Position numbers and translations under genes: made by a program
In this document: positions 1 through 7,272 of the stretch, piece after piece
How positions within the stretch are numbered: the stretch's first letter is position 1
Layout: the number at the start of each line of letters is the position of its first letter
Assembly: GCA_002378585.1 (NCBI GenBank)
Contig: DFSJ01000097.1
Coordinates: forward strand, 1 to 10,684
Length of the DNA stretch: 10,684 nucleotides
Direction of reading: 5' to 3'
DNA from: Flavobacteriaceae bacterium UBA3440
GTDB lineage: Bacteria; Bacteroidota; Bacteroidia; Flavobacteriales; Flavobacteriaceae
Notes under the pieces: generated by a model
The model's input: the letters and a program-made list of their open reading frames with translations, nothing else
What the model was told of the DNA's origin: nothing
Database searches by the model: none

Positions 1-21
1 GTTCGAATCCCTCTTTCTCCG
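1..21 (+). tRNA. tRNA-Ser, 3' end only
   Basis: The first 21 bases fit the 3' part of a tRNA. Base 1 is the closing G of the T-stem, bases 2-8 (TTCGAAT) are the T-loop, 9-13 (CCCTC) the 3' T-stem strand, 14-20 (TTTCTCC) the 3' acceptor strand, and 21 a G discriminator. An acceptor ending TCTCC would pair with a 5' GGAGA. Together with G73 this is the usual pattern of bacterial tRNA-Ser. CCA does not follow directly (the next bases are CTCCA), so it would be added after transcription. The anticodon lies outside the window, so the isoacceptor is unknown and the Ser assignment is inference. A terminator follows within 7 bases. Confidence 0.75.
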
Positions 22-27
22 CTCCAG

Positions 28-57
28 AAAACCCACAACTCGGTTGTGGGTTTTTTT
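28..57 (+). terminator. Intrinsic terminator after the tRNA
   Basis: An uninterrupted inverted repeat has its arms at 28-39 and 43-54 around a 3-base TCG loop. The stem core CCCACAAC/GTTGTGGG is GC-rich and is flanked by an A-run and a matching T-run. Seven T's (51-57) end the hairpin on the plus strand, so termination of the tRNA transcript is expected here. The A-run on the 5' side makes the structure nearly symmetrical, but there is no minus-strand gene nearby for it to serve. Confidence 0.9.
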
Positions 58-74
58 ATTTCAAGATTTTCCTG

Positions 75-106
75 CTTGATGACCACATAAAAATAGCCTA
101 ATTTTA
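75..106 (+). promoter_or_regulatory. Candidate Bacteroidota-type promoter for the permease operon
   Basis: CTTG at 75-78 and TAATTTTA at 99-106 resemble the -33 (TTTG) and -7 (TAnnTTTG) elements used by the Bacteroidota primary sigma factor. The spacing is 20 bases, and the last position of the -7 element is A instead of G. It lies between the tRNA terminator and the first gene, where a promoter is needed. The predicted transcription start would fall at or next to the ATG at 112, implying a leaderless or nearly leaderless mRNA. The match is imperfect and the region is AT-rich, so chance is possible. Confidence 0.4.
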
Positions 107-111
107 CACCC

Positions 112-873
112 ATGGATATTTGGATTCAGTACGCCATTTTAATCGCTGTAGGTTTTGTCGTAGGATTTATCAATACGGTGGCAGGTGGAGCTTCATTGTT
201 ATCTCTCCCCATGTTTATATTTATGGGCTTGCCTCCAGCGGTGGCCAATGGTACCAACCGCGTAGCTATTCTGGTCCAAACCGCTGTCGGAGCTGCTGGT
301 TTTAAAAGCAAGGGCGTAGGCAACTTTCCTTTCAATCTTTATCTGGGTTTATCTGCCATGGTTGGCGCTGTGATTGGCGCACAAATCTCTTTGGATATCA
401 AAGGTGAGACCTTTAACAAGGTATTGGTGGTGATTATGTTTGCTGTTGTTGCCTTGATGGTGTTTAAACCAAAAGCGAAAACACAAGATGTAGTGGAGCG
501 ATTGACAGGCAAACACCTTTGGTTATCCATTGTTGCTTTTTTCTTTATCGGTATTTACGGAGGATTTATCAATGCTGGAATCGGCTTTGTGATCATGCTT
601 TTTTTAAACTATGTCAATAGACTCAGCTTGGTGAAAACCAATGCCACTAAAGTATCTGTCGTATTTTTTTACACGATTGCAGCCTTAGCTGTTTTTGTGA
701 TCAACGATAAAGTGAACTGGACTATGGGCCTGGTACACGCCATCGGGAATGCCAGTGGCGCTTGGGTTTCAGCCCGGTACTCTGTGAAAAAGGGAGATGG
801 ATATATCCGTGCATTTTTGGTAGTTATGGTCATCGCCATGTCCATAAAATTGTGGTTTACCACCTATGAATAA
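112..873 (+). CDS. TSUP (TauE/SafE) family membrane permease
   Basis: This is a small polytopic inner-membrane protein of the sulfite exporter TauE/SafE (DUF81, TSUP) family, whose members move sulfite, sulfoacetate or other small organic and sulfur anions. The 253 residues are typical of the family. The two halves repeat a motif: residues 18-52 (GFINTVAGGASLLSLP, then NGTNR) and 150-180 (GGFINAGIGF, then KTNATK). These glycine-rich re-entrant segments and the N-x-T-(N/K)-(R/K) signature are diagnostic. Hydrophobic segments lie near residues 5-25, 30-45, 50-64, 75-95, 102-118, 136-165, 182-197 and 232-249. The start is the only ATG that keeps the first helix. The substrate cannot be read from sequence. 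The nitroreductase begins 9 bases after the stop and is probably co-transcribed. Confidence 0.88.
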   Translation: MDIWIQYAILIAVGFVVGFINTVAGGASLLSLPMFIFMGLPPAVANGTNRVAILVQTAVGAAGFKSKGVGNFPFNLYLGLSAMVGAVIGAQISLDIKGETFNKVLVVIMFAVVALMVFKPKAKTQDVVERLTGKHLWLSIVAFFFIGIYGGFINAGIGFVIMLFLNYVNRLSLVKTNATKVSVVFFYTIAALAVFVINDKVNWTMGLVHAIGNASGAWVSARYSVKKGDGYIRAFLVVMVIAMSIKLWFTTYE

Positions 874-882
874 ATAATAAAT

Positions 883-1521
883 ATGGGACTAATAGAGCAG
901 TTGGAATGGCGATACGCCACCAAAAAGTTTGATGATCAAAGAAACATTTCCAAAGATGATTTGGATCTGTTAAAAAAAACATTTGCCTTGACGGCTACAT
1001 CCTACGGGTTGCAGCCTTTGAAGCTCGTGGTGGTTACCGATAAAAAGGTACAGGAGCAGCTTGTTGCCCATTCTTATGGCCAAAAACAAGTAGGACAAGC
1101 GAGTGCTCTTTTTGTTATTTGCTCCGAGCAATCCATTGATGCCGCATTTGTCGAAAACTATTTTGCCCGGGTAGAGGAGGTTAGGGGTACGCCCACTGAG
1201 GTGCTGGCACCTTTCAAAAAACACCTGATGGAGAATTTTATTACCAAACCAAAAGAACAATTAACTCTTTGGGCCAGTAAGCAAGCCTATATTGCTTTGG
1301 GTAATTTATTGACCGCTTGCGCCCTGCACCATTTGGACTCATGTCCTATGGAAGGCTTTGATCCACAAGGTTATGATTCGGTACTTGGACTCACCGAGAA
1401 AGGCCTTACAGCTACCTTAGTGATGCCAGTAGGGTATAGGGCTGCTGACGACTTTATGGCTTCATTAGCTAAAGTAAGGCGTCCTGTAGCGGATGTAGTG
1501 ATTGAGGTTGATCAATCTTAG
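883..1521 (+). CDS. NfsB-like NAD(P)H-dependent nitroreductase (FMN)
   Basis: This is a cytoplasmic FMN flavoprotein of the nitroreductase superfamily, probably a homodimer that transfers two electrons from NAD(P)H to quinones, nitroaromatics or pteridines. The 212 residues compare with about 217 in E. coli NfsB. The N-terminal RYATKKFD (10-17) supplies the Arg and Lys that contact FMN phosphate. The region 133-170, with ALGNLLTACALHHLDSCPMEGFD, is the family's central helix and the P-x-E-G-F motif. The C-terminal KVRRP (197-201) is the usual phosphate-binding tail, preceded by MPVGYRAADD. The segment at 37-48 (TATSYGLQPLKL) differs from the S-S-x-N-x-Q-P-W of NfsB, so substrate preference may differ. 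It sits 9 bases downstream of the permease. Its stop codon overlaps the stop of the convergent ribB. The natural substrate is unknown. Confidence 0.9.
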   Translation: MGLIEQLEWRYATKKFDDQRNISKDDLDLLKKTFALTATSYGLQPLKLVVVTDKKVQEQLVAHSYGQKQVGQASALFVICSEQSIDAAFVENYFARVEEVRGTPTEVLAPFKKHLMENFITKPKEQLTLWASKQAYIALGNLLTACALHHLDSCPMEGFDPQGYDSVLGLTEKGLTATLVMPVGYRAADDFMASLAKVRRPVADVVIEVDQS

Positions 1522-2639
1522 TATTTTTGATAGGCAATAATTTCTAGACCATAGCCAATCATTCCTACGCGTTTTACTTGGGTGGCATTGGAGAGCAATT
1601 TTATTTTGTTAATTCCCAAGTCATGTAGGATTTGAGCACCTACGCCAAAATCTTTGGCATCCATTTCAATGGGGGGAGCTTGGTATATTTCTTTGCTTTG
1701 GTTTTCTTTTACGATTTGAAGTCGTGACAGCATCCCCAAGTGATTGATGTCTTGGTTGATAAATACTACTGCAGCAGATTCTTCTTGAGCTACCGCTTGA
1801 AAAATACGCTCCATTATTTGGTTTTGATCTTGGGTTAAAGAACTCAACAGATCATGGTGAATTTGGGTAGGACTGATCTTGGTGAGTACCGGATCCCCTT
1901 TTTTCCAATTACCTTTGGTTAAAGCGAGGTGAATCTGTTGGTTGGTCGTTTGTTTGTAGGCACGCAACCGGAATGAACCAAACCTGGTTTGTACAGGAAA
2001 GTCCATTTTTTTCTCGATCAGGCTATCGTGTTCCATCCGGTACTTAACCAAATCTTCGATGGACACAATTTTTAATTGAAAGTTTTTGGCTACCTCCAGC
2101 AATTGGGGTAAACGAGCCATACTTCCATCAGCATTCATGATTTCGACAATGACTCCTGCAGGGGCAAATCCTGCCAAACGGGCAAAATCGATGGCCGCCT
2201 CTGTATGTCCAGTTCTGCGCAATACACCCCCTTCTTTAGCAATGAGCGGGAAGATATGCCCTGGCCTACTTAAATGGTGAGGTTGGGTTTCTTCTTTAGT
2301 TAATGCGGTAATTGTTTTGGCCCGATCGGAGGCAGAAATCCCTGTAGTGACTCCATGCCCTTTTAGGTCTACAGACACCGTAAATGCGGTTTCTAATGGA
2401 TCTGTATTATGGCTCACCATGCGTTCCAATCCCAATTGCCTACAGCGTCCTTCCGTCAACGGGGCGCAAATTAATCCACGTCCGTGGGTAGCCATGAAGT
2501 TGATCATTTCCGGAGTAACCGTCTCTGCAGCCGCTAAAAAATCACCTTCGTTTTCGCGGTTCTCATCATCGACAACGATGATCACTTTTCCTTGTTTGAT
2601 GTCCTCAATAGCCTCTTCAATTCGATCCAATACGCTCAT
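1518..2639 (-). CDS. ribB: 3,4-dihydroxy-2-butanone-4-phosphate synthase with degenerate GTP cyclohydrolase II-like domain
   Basis: RibB converts ribulose 5-phosphate to 3,4-dihydroxy-2-butanone 4-phosphate plus formate, supplying the four-carbon unit of riboflavin. Residues 1-205 carry an intact RibB domain: DDENRENEGD (24-33) with acidic metal ligands, GVTTGISASDRA (96-107), RPGHIFPL (125-132), GGVLRRTGHTEA (137-148) and NADGSMARLP (169-178). Residues 212-373 are homologous to GTP cyclohydrolase II (TRFGSFRL, FGVGAQILHDLG, GYGLEI). However, the three zinc cysteines are Gln259, Gln270 and Gln272, and the E-G-R-G-I-G loop reads DINHLG, so this half should not hydrolyse GTP. The layout recalls the RibBX proteins described in Proteobacteria. 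I chose the ATG at 2639, which overlaps the lptF stop as ATGA and gives 373 residues. An in-frame ATG at 2672 would add 11 residues inside lptF. No FMN riboswitch is visible; expression should come from the ftsK operon. Confidence 0.9.
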   Translation of the reverse strand: MSVLDRIEEAIEDIKQGKVIIVVDDENRENEGDFLAAAETVTPEMINFMATHGRGLICAPLTEGRCRQLGLERMVSHNTDPLETAFTVSVDLKGHGVTTGISASDRAKTITALTKEETQPHHLSRPGHIFPLIAKEGGVLRRTGHTEAAIDFARLAGFAPAGVIVEIMNADGSMARLPQLLEVAKNFQLKIVSIEDLVKYRMEHDSLIEKKMDFPVQTRFGSFRLRAYKQTTNQQIHLALTKGNWKKGDPVLTKISPTQIHHDLLSSLTQDQNQIMERIFQAVAQEESAAVVFINQDINHLGMLSRLQIVKENQSKEIYQAPPIEMDAKDFGVGAQILHDLGINKIKLLSNATQVKRVGMIGYGLEIIAYQKY

Positions 2640-4117
2640 GTTGTCTTTTGTTTTATCCATTTGTTCCACCATTGCTCTATAGTTCCTATGATGGGTCCCA
2701 TACTGAGTAAGCCTTGATCATGGGTAGCTCTATACGTGAGAAACACACCTAATGGAAGCATGATCATTGTAGGGAGCCAGGCCCCTAAATAAGGATGAAT
2801 ATTTCCCTCTTTAGCATAATTGTACGTAAATACCCCCAAGAAATAATAGGTTAAAAACAAAACTACCGCTATGATTAATGGCAACCCAAGCCCGCCTTTT
2901 CTAATAATAGCTCCCAACGGAGCACCAACAAAAAACAAAACGATGCAAGACAGGGCCAATGCATATTTTTTATGCAACTCGAGAATGTGGGCTTGGTATA
3001 CTTTATACCTAAAATACATTTCTTCTTTTTTGTTTTGTATCGTAGTTAAAGCATTGGTTATATTGTTTTGTGCTACCCCATATAAATGGACTTGTTTGTA
3101 TTCATCTAGTCTGGAGAGCAGATCTGGCATATTCACTACAGGCTCAACACTACTGGTATCTATATCGCTCGCTAATTCTTCTGCTGCTTGTGCCTGGGGA
3201 TTTAAGTAGGTGAGCGGGGCGCCTAAACGTCCTCTGATGTTGTTGGTCAATGCCTCAACCATTAATTGATTGTTCTGATAAATAGAATCTATATCGTTTT
3301 GCAAACGAAAAATATTCTTCATTTTTTCAGAATTTACATCGATGGATTCGTCTAAATCCACATTATACACTTCCGATAAATCAATGAGTAATCGGTACGT
3401 ATCAAATTTTGCCTGGGCCCAAGGATGTTTTTTGTTTTGTTCAATCCCTTTGGTTTGAATATTTTCGTAGTACACACCATCGTGAAGTAGCAGTTGAATA
3501 TGATTGCTAAGCGGATCATTGATGAACTCACCCGTAGTCGCTTTGATCAAGACATTATTTCTTCCTGTATTGTCTTTCTTGTGAATGGTTACTCCTTGGA
3601 GCATACGGTCATCTTCCCCGTATTTATCGACCACGTGAATATTCATTCCAGTACCTTCAAAATCATTAAAAAGCCCTTCTGCGATTGCCACCGCAGGTTT
3701 TACCTTGGCAATGTTTTTTTGAAGACTGTATGATTTTTTTTTGGCTGCTGGAATTACTTCGTTGGCAAAATAGAAGGTAAATAACCCCATAAATGAAACC
3801 AACACGATTAAACTCCGCATACTCCTTTGCAAGGATATACCTGATGCTTTCATGGCAGCAAACTCGTAGTGCTCTGCAAAACTGCCAAATGTGAGAATAG
3901 AGGAGAGCAATACGGTTAGCGGAAGTACCTTTTCTGTCAGGTCAGGTATCATGTAAAAAATAAATTTACCGATAACCAAAAGATCTAATCCTTTTCCAGC
4001 CAGGTTGTCGATAAACAACCAGATCATTTGAAAAATGAAAATAGCCATCAAAATAACGAAGGATGCTCCAAAATTTTGAAGAAATTGAAAAAAGATATAA
4101 CGGTCTAGTCGTTTCAC
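2636..4117 (-). CDS. LptF/LptG (YjgP/YjgQ) family LPS export permease
   Basis: This inner-membrane subunit of the Lpt ABC transporter would extract LPS from the inner membrane and pass it to the periplasmic bridge, driven by LptB. The start MKRLDRYIFFQFLQNF, the short helix AAMKASGIS (87-95) that contacts the ATPase, and six predicted membrane segments (near 14-38, 58-82, 102-122, 383-405, 411-431, 444-463) are typical. The periplasmic beta-jellyroll occupies about 140-250. At 493 residues it exceeds the roughly 360 of E. coli LptF and LptG. The excess is a hydrophilic region at about 255-375, between the jellyroll and the fourth helix, plus a tail after residue 463. The start codon is GTG, overlapping the lolA stop as GTGA. 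The stop overlaps the ribB ATG. LptF and LptG are paralogues, and I cannot tell which role it fills. Confidence 0.9.
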   Translation of the reverse strand: MKRLDRYIFFQFLQNFGASFVILMAIFIFQMIWLFIDNLAGKGLDLLVIGKFIFYMIPDLTEKVLPLTVLLSSILTFGSFAEHYEFAAMKASGISLQRSMRSLIVLVSFMGLFTFYFANEVIPAAKKKSYSLQKNIAKVKPAVAIAEGLFNDFEGTGMNIHVVDKYGEDDRMLQGVTIHKKDNTGRNNVLIKATTGEFINDPLSNHIQLLLHDGVYYENIQTKGIEQNKKHPWAQAKFDTYRLLIDLSEVYNVDLDESIDVNSEKMKNIFRLQNDIDSIYQNNQLMVEALTNNIRGRLGAPLTYLNPQAQAAEELASDIDTSSVEPVVNMPDLLSRLDEYKQVHLYGVAQNNITNALTTIQNKKEEMYFRYKVYQAHILELHKKYALALSCIVLFFVGAPLGAIIRKGGLGLPLIIAVVLFLTYYFLGVFTYNYAKEGNIHPYLGAWLPTMIMLPLGVFLTYRATHDQGLLSMGPIIGTIEQWWNKWIKQKTT

Positions 4118-4755
4118 AATTCGCTGATGTAGTACCCTTTCTTGGTGTAATAGGCACGATCAAACAGTAATGCATTGGCCGATAATGGTTGATTTACCTT
4201 CCAGCTTTGGACTGTTAGCGTTGTTTTGGTGCCGTTTTTTCCGGTTTGTATTACCTTGTAAATCTCTAGGTTTTTGGTATCAATACCCAGTAAGATCGAT
4301 TGAAGCGATGATTTAGACGCAATAGGCGTTAATTTGATGTATTGTATTTTTCGGTTTCCGACCGGTTGTTCAATATCCCATTTATACGTGTAACCCTGTT
4401 TGTAAAATTGAATTAAGTCTTGAGGTGAAAGCTCAGAGGCATCTGATTTCTGAGGGGCTTCAACGGTGACTTCTTCATTGTCGTCTACAATAGTATACAC
4501 CTTTATACCATCAAAAATTTGGATGGCTCCTAACATTTCAAAGCGATAATTTTTTCCTTTAAGAATCAATTTACCTGCTGTTTTTTGTTGAACACCTGCA
4601 TCTTTATTATCCAATACATAATCAAAGGCAATCTGTATGTTTTGGTGAGAAAGCACTTTTTGTGACAGGCGATCCAGCAATGCTTTGGATTGATCTTGTG
4701 CATGGAGCTGCCAGGATAATATACAGGATATAAAAAATGACCAGAATAGTCTCAT
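4114..4755 (-). CDS. lolA: LolA-like periplasmic lipoprotein carrier
   Basis: This is a periplasmic chaperone expected to accept lipoproteins from the LolCDE transporter and carry them to the outer membrane. A signal peptide fits residues 1-19: a basic start, a hydrophobic core FWSFFISCILSWQL, and cleavage after Ala19 before QDQ. The mature part has the LolA pattern: an amphipathic helix (ALLDRLSQKVLSHQNI), then beta strands with AGKLILKGKNYRFEM (60-74), a hydrophobic IQIFDGIKVYTI strand pair (78-89), and the late LLGIDTKNLEIYKVI segment (155-169). The 213 residues match Bacteroidota homologues as I know them. LolA proteins share little sequence, so the family call rests on fold pattern and on its place between ftsK and lptF. 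It starts 9 bases after the ftsK stop and overlaps lptF by 4 bases. Confidence 0.85.
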   Translation of the reverse strand: MRLFWSFFISCILSWQLHAQDQSKALLDRLSQKVLSHQNIQIAFDYVLDNKDAGVQQKTAGKLILKGKNYRFEMLGAIQIFDGIKVYTIVDDNEEVTVEAPQKSDASELSPQDLIQFYKQGYTYKWDIEQPVGNRKIQYIKLTPIASKSSLQSILLGIDTKNLEIYKVIQTGKNGTKTTLTVQSWKVNQPLSANALLFDRAYYTKKGYYISEL

Positions 4756-4764
4756 AGGGTGAAT

Positions 4765-7200
4765 TTATTGATTAAAAAATTGCTCGAGCGCTTGCATGTC
4801 ACGTATGAGGACTTGTCGGGCTTTACTGCCTTCAAATGGACCGACAATGCCCGCTGCCTCTAACTGATCGATTAACCTACCCGCTCGGTTGTAGCCCAAC
4901 TTTAGTTTTCGTTGGATTAGGGAAGCAGAACCTTGTTGGGCAATCACCAATACTTCGGCTGCCTCTCTAAACAAAGGGTCGCGTTCCCCTAAATCGGACA
5001 TATCGAGGCTTGATTCTTCACCAACATATTCGGGAAGAAGATGTGCCTGGGCATATCCGCGCTGTGATCCGATAAATTCAGTTAGTTTTTGAATCTCAGG
5101 GGTATCAACAAAGGCGCACTGGATGCGCGTCACATCATTTCCTTGAGTAAATAACATATCTCCACGTCCAATCAACTGATCCGCACCCTGGGTGTCTAAA
5201 ATAGTACGGGAGTCAATTTTTGAAGTGACCCTGAAAGCCAAACGGGCCGGAAAGTTGGCTTTAATTATTCCAGTAATCACATTAACTGAAGGCCTTTGCG
5301 TAGCTATGATTAAGTGAATACCAATCGCTCTGGCCAATTGGGCCAATCGGGCTATAGGTGTCTCCACCTCTTTGCCTGCGGTCATGATCAGGTCGGCAAA
5401 TTCGTCGATAACCAAGACGATATAAGGTAGAAATTGATGTCCTTCATTGGGATTTAGCCTACGTGACTTAAACTTTTCGTTGTATTCTTTTATGTTTCGA
5501 ACCATTGCGAGTTTAAGCAACTCGTATCGTTGATCCATTTCAATACACAATGAATTTAAGGTATGGATTACTTTTGTGTTGTCGGTAATGATCGCATCAG
5601 CCGAATCGGGTAGTTTGGCTAAAAAATGACGTTCAATTTTGTTGTATAAGGTTAATTCTACCTTTTTTGGGTCAACCAAGACAAATTTTACTTCAGCTGG
5701 GTGCTTTTTATACAATAATGAGGTCAATACCGCATTTAATCCCACCGATTTTCCTTGTCCTGTAGCTCCAGCCATCAGCATGTGAGGCATTTTGGCCAAA
5801 TCAACAACAAACGTCTCATTGCTGATGGTTTTTCCAAATGCGATGGGTAATTCCATCTCTGCCTTTTGAAATTTAGTGGAGGCGATCACGGACCTCATAG
5901 AGACCACAGAAGGATTTTTGTTGGGCACTTCAATACCAATAGTTCCCTTACCCGGTATAGGTGCAATGATCCTAATGCCTAAAGCAGATAACGACAAGGC
6001 GATATCATCCTCTAAGTTTTTAATTTTTGATATACGAATACCCGCTTCTGGAACAATTTCATAAAGAGTAACCGTAGGTCCAATGGTCGCTTTAATTTGC
6101 GCGATACCAATACTGTAATTTTTTAAGGTGTCTACAATTTTATTTTTGTTTTCCTCTAATTCTTCCTCATTGATGGTAATACTTCCCGAGCTTCCATGAG
6201 CTGCTAGCAATTCAATAGGAGGAAATTGGTAATTGCTTAATTCCAGTGTAGGGTCAAAATCCCCAAATTGATCTCTAATTTGTGCAGCGAGATTATCTGT
6301 TTCCTCTGTTTCTTGGGTGATTTCATTTAGTTCTATAGGAACATCACCCTCTGGGCTTGGTTCCTTGTTGCTTTCATGTAGGGTAGATGCCTCCATGGCG
6401 GGCTTCCATGATAGCGGGACCTGTACCCTGGATTCAGCACTGAGTGTTTGCTGATCGGATTCCTCCTGGCTTTCATCAGGAAAATCAACTGGTTGAGACT
6501 CATTCAGGACAGATTCAGCAGGGTCGACGGGAATTAGCGGTACAGAAATCTCATCCTCCTCAAGTGCTACTGGTGACTCCGTATCTATTGAGCCAACAGT
6601 GTTTTTGTTGTTCTTAAATCGTGTAAACCATGTAGCTAGTTGAATTTTCTCCGGGTCAAATTGCAACACACGCACGGCAAAAATCATGAGCGCACATAAT
6701 AGAATCAGCCCGACTCCAGTTGTTCCTGCATAATCCTTCAACAACAAATTCATCTCATAGCCCACAACTCCTCCCCACAAGGGAGCAGAAGTAAACAAGA
6801 AACCAAACCCTACACTGAGAAAAATCACTGAGTAAAGGCCCCAAAACCATTGTGACCAAAGGGAAAACCTTTTGGAAGTAAACATCATCGCCCAACCAGA
6901 GATACCTAATAAATACCCAAAAATAAAGCTGCTAACACCAAAACCTTGATATAAAGCATAGTAGGCAACGACGGCTCCAAATTTATTCAAGGTGTTTTTT
7001 GCTACCGTACTTCTGTTCATCCAATCGCCCAGGATACTTTGGTCTTCTTTCCAGGTGCTTAGAAAAGAAATCAATGCAATCAGGAAAGCTATGGCCAGTA
7101 CCATGGTGAAAAAGCCAAGGATGATTCGGTTTTTCCTTGAAATAGCGAATATTTTTTTAGGGGAAAGGTCAGCTTTTGCCTTCGTTGATTTAGCGGCCAT
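4765..7200 (-). CDS. ftsK: FtsK/SpoIIIE family DNA translocase
   Basis: FtsK is a septum-anchored hexameric DNA pump. It clears chromosome ends from the closing division site and activates XerCD recombination at dif. In order: a basic cytoplasmic start; four membrane segments near residues 26-48, 74-104, 118-140 and 160-177; an acidic, low-complexity linker (about 205-325, rich in E, D, S, Q); an alpha domain (325-455); and the RecA-like beta domain with Walker A GATGQGKS (478-485), Walker B VLVIDEFAD (595-603) and IIATQRPSVNVITG (631-644). A winged-helix gamma domain follows at about 740-800 (LIQRKLKLGYNRAGR). The 811 residues are normal for Bacteroidota and much shorter than E. coli FtsK because the linker is short. 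All catalytic motifs are intact. It leads the ftsK-lolA-lptF-ribB operon, 69 bases below nhaC. Confidence 0.97.
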   Translation of the reverse strand: MAAKSTKAKADLSPKKIFAISRKNRIILGFFTMVLAIAFLIALISFLSTWKEDQSILGDWMNRSTVAKNTLNKFGAVVAYYALYQGFGVSSFIFGYLLGISGWAMMFTSKRFSLWSQWFWGLYSVIFLSVGFGFLFTSAPLWGGVVGYEMNLLLKDYAGTTGVGLILLCALMIFAVRVLQFDPEKIQLATWFTRFKNNKNTVGSIDTESPVALEEDEISVPLIPVDPAESVLNESQPVDFPDESQEESDQQTLSAESRVQVPLSWKPAMEASTLHESNKEPSPEGDVPIELNEITQETEETDNLAAQIRDQFGDFDPTLELSNYQFPPIELLAAHGSSGSITINEEELEENKNKIVDTLKNYSIGIAQIKATIGPTVTLYEIVPEAGIRISKIKNLEDDIALSLSALGIRIIAPIPGKGTIGIEVPNKNPSVVSMRSVIASTKFQKAEMELPIAFGKTISNETFVVDLAKMPHMLMAGATGQGKSVGLNAVLTSLLYKKHPAEVKFVLVDPKKVELTLYNKIERHFLAKLPDSADAIITDNTKVIHTLNSLCIEMDQRYELLKLAMVRNIKEYNEKFKSRRLNPNEGHQFLPYIVLVIDEFADLIMTAGKEVETPIARLAQLARAIGIHLIIATQRPSVNVITGIIKANFPARLAFRVTSKIDSRTILDTQGADQLIGRGDMLFTQGNDVTRIQCAFVDTPEIQKLTEFIGSQRGYAQAHLLPEYVGEESSLDMSDLGERDPLFREAAEVLVIAQQGSASLIQRKLKLGYNRAGRLIDQLEAAGIVGPFEGSKARQVLIRDMQALEQFFNQ

Positions 7201-7264
7201 AGTTCGTCAAAATTCGGGTACTAAAGTACAAAAAAAAGAGTGGGGCCATGGCATCAATACAAGC

Positions 7265-7272
7265 CAAATTTA
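7265..7272 (-). promoter_or_regulatory. Candidate -7 element upstream of ftsK
   Basis: Read on the minus strand, TAAATTTG matches the Bacteroidota -7 consensus TAnnTTTG exactly. Its first three bases are the nhaC stop codon. It would start transcription about 58 bases before the ftsK ATG. I see no TTG at the right distance for a -33 element, so this may be a weak promoter or a chance match. It would let the ftsK operon be read independently of nhaC. Confidence 0.35.

Noticed and set aside
970..1260. 96-residue minus-strand open frame inside the nitroreductase gene
   Set aside because: It lies entirely within a well-supported gene, and its translation has no family resemblance; it is a shadow frame.
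1528..1561. Imperfect inverted repeat TGATAGGC/GCCAATCA just past the nitroreductase stop, considered as a terminator
   Set aside because: Only 7 pairs with an internal A-A mismatch, an 18-base loop, and no T-run on either strand; it lies in ribB coding sequence.
2317..2682. 121-residue plus-strand open frame antisense to ribB and the end of lptF
   Set aside because: It mirrors the conserved RibB coding strand and has low-complexity Ser-rich content and no recognisable motif.
2640..2700. FMN riboswitch expected ahead of a riboflavin gene
   Set aside because: ribB starts inside the lptF stop codon, so there is no leader, and I see no RFN-type conserved boxes upstream.
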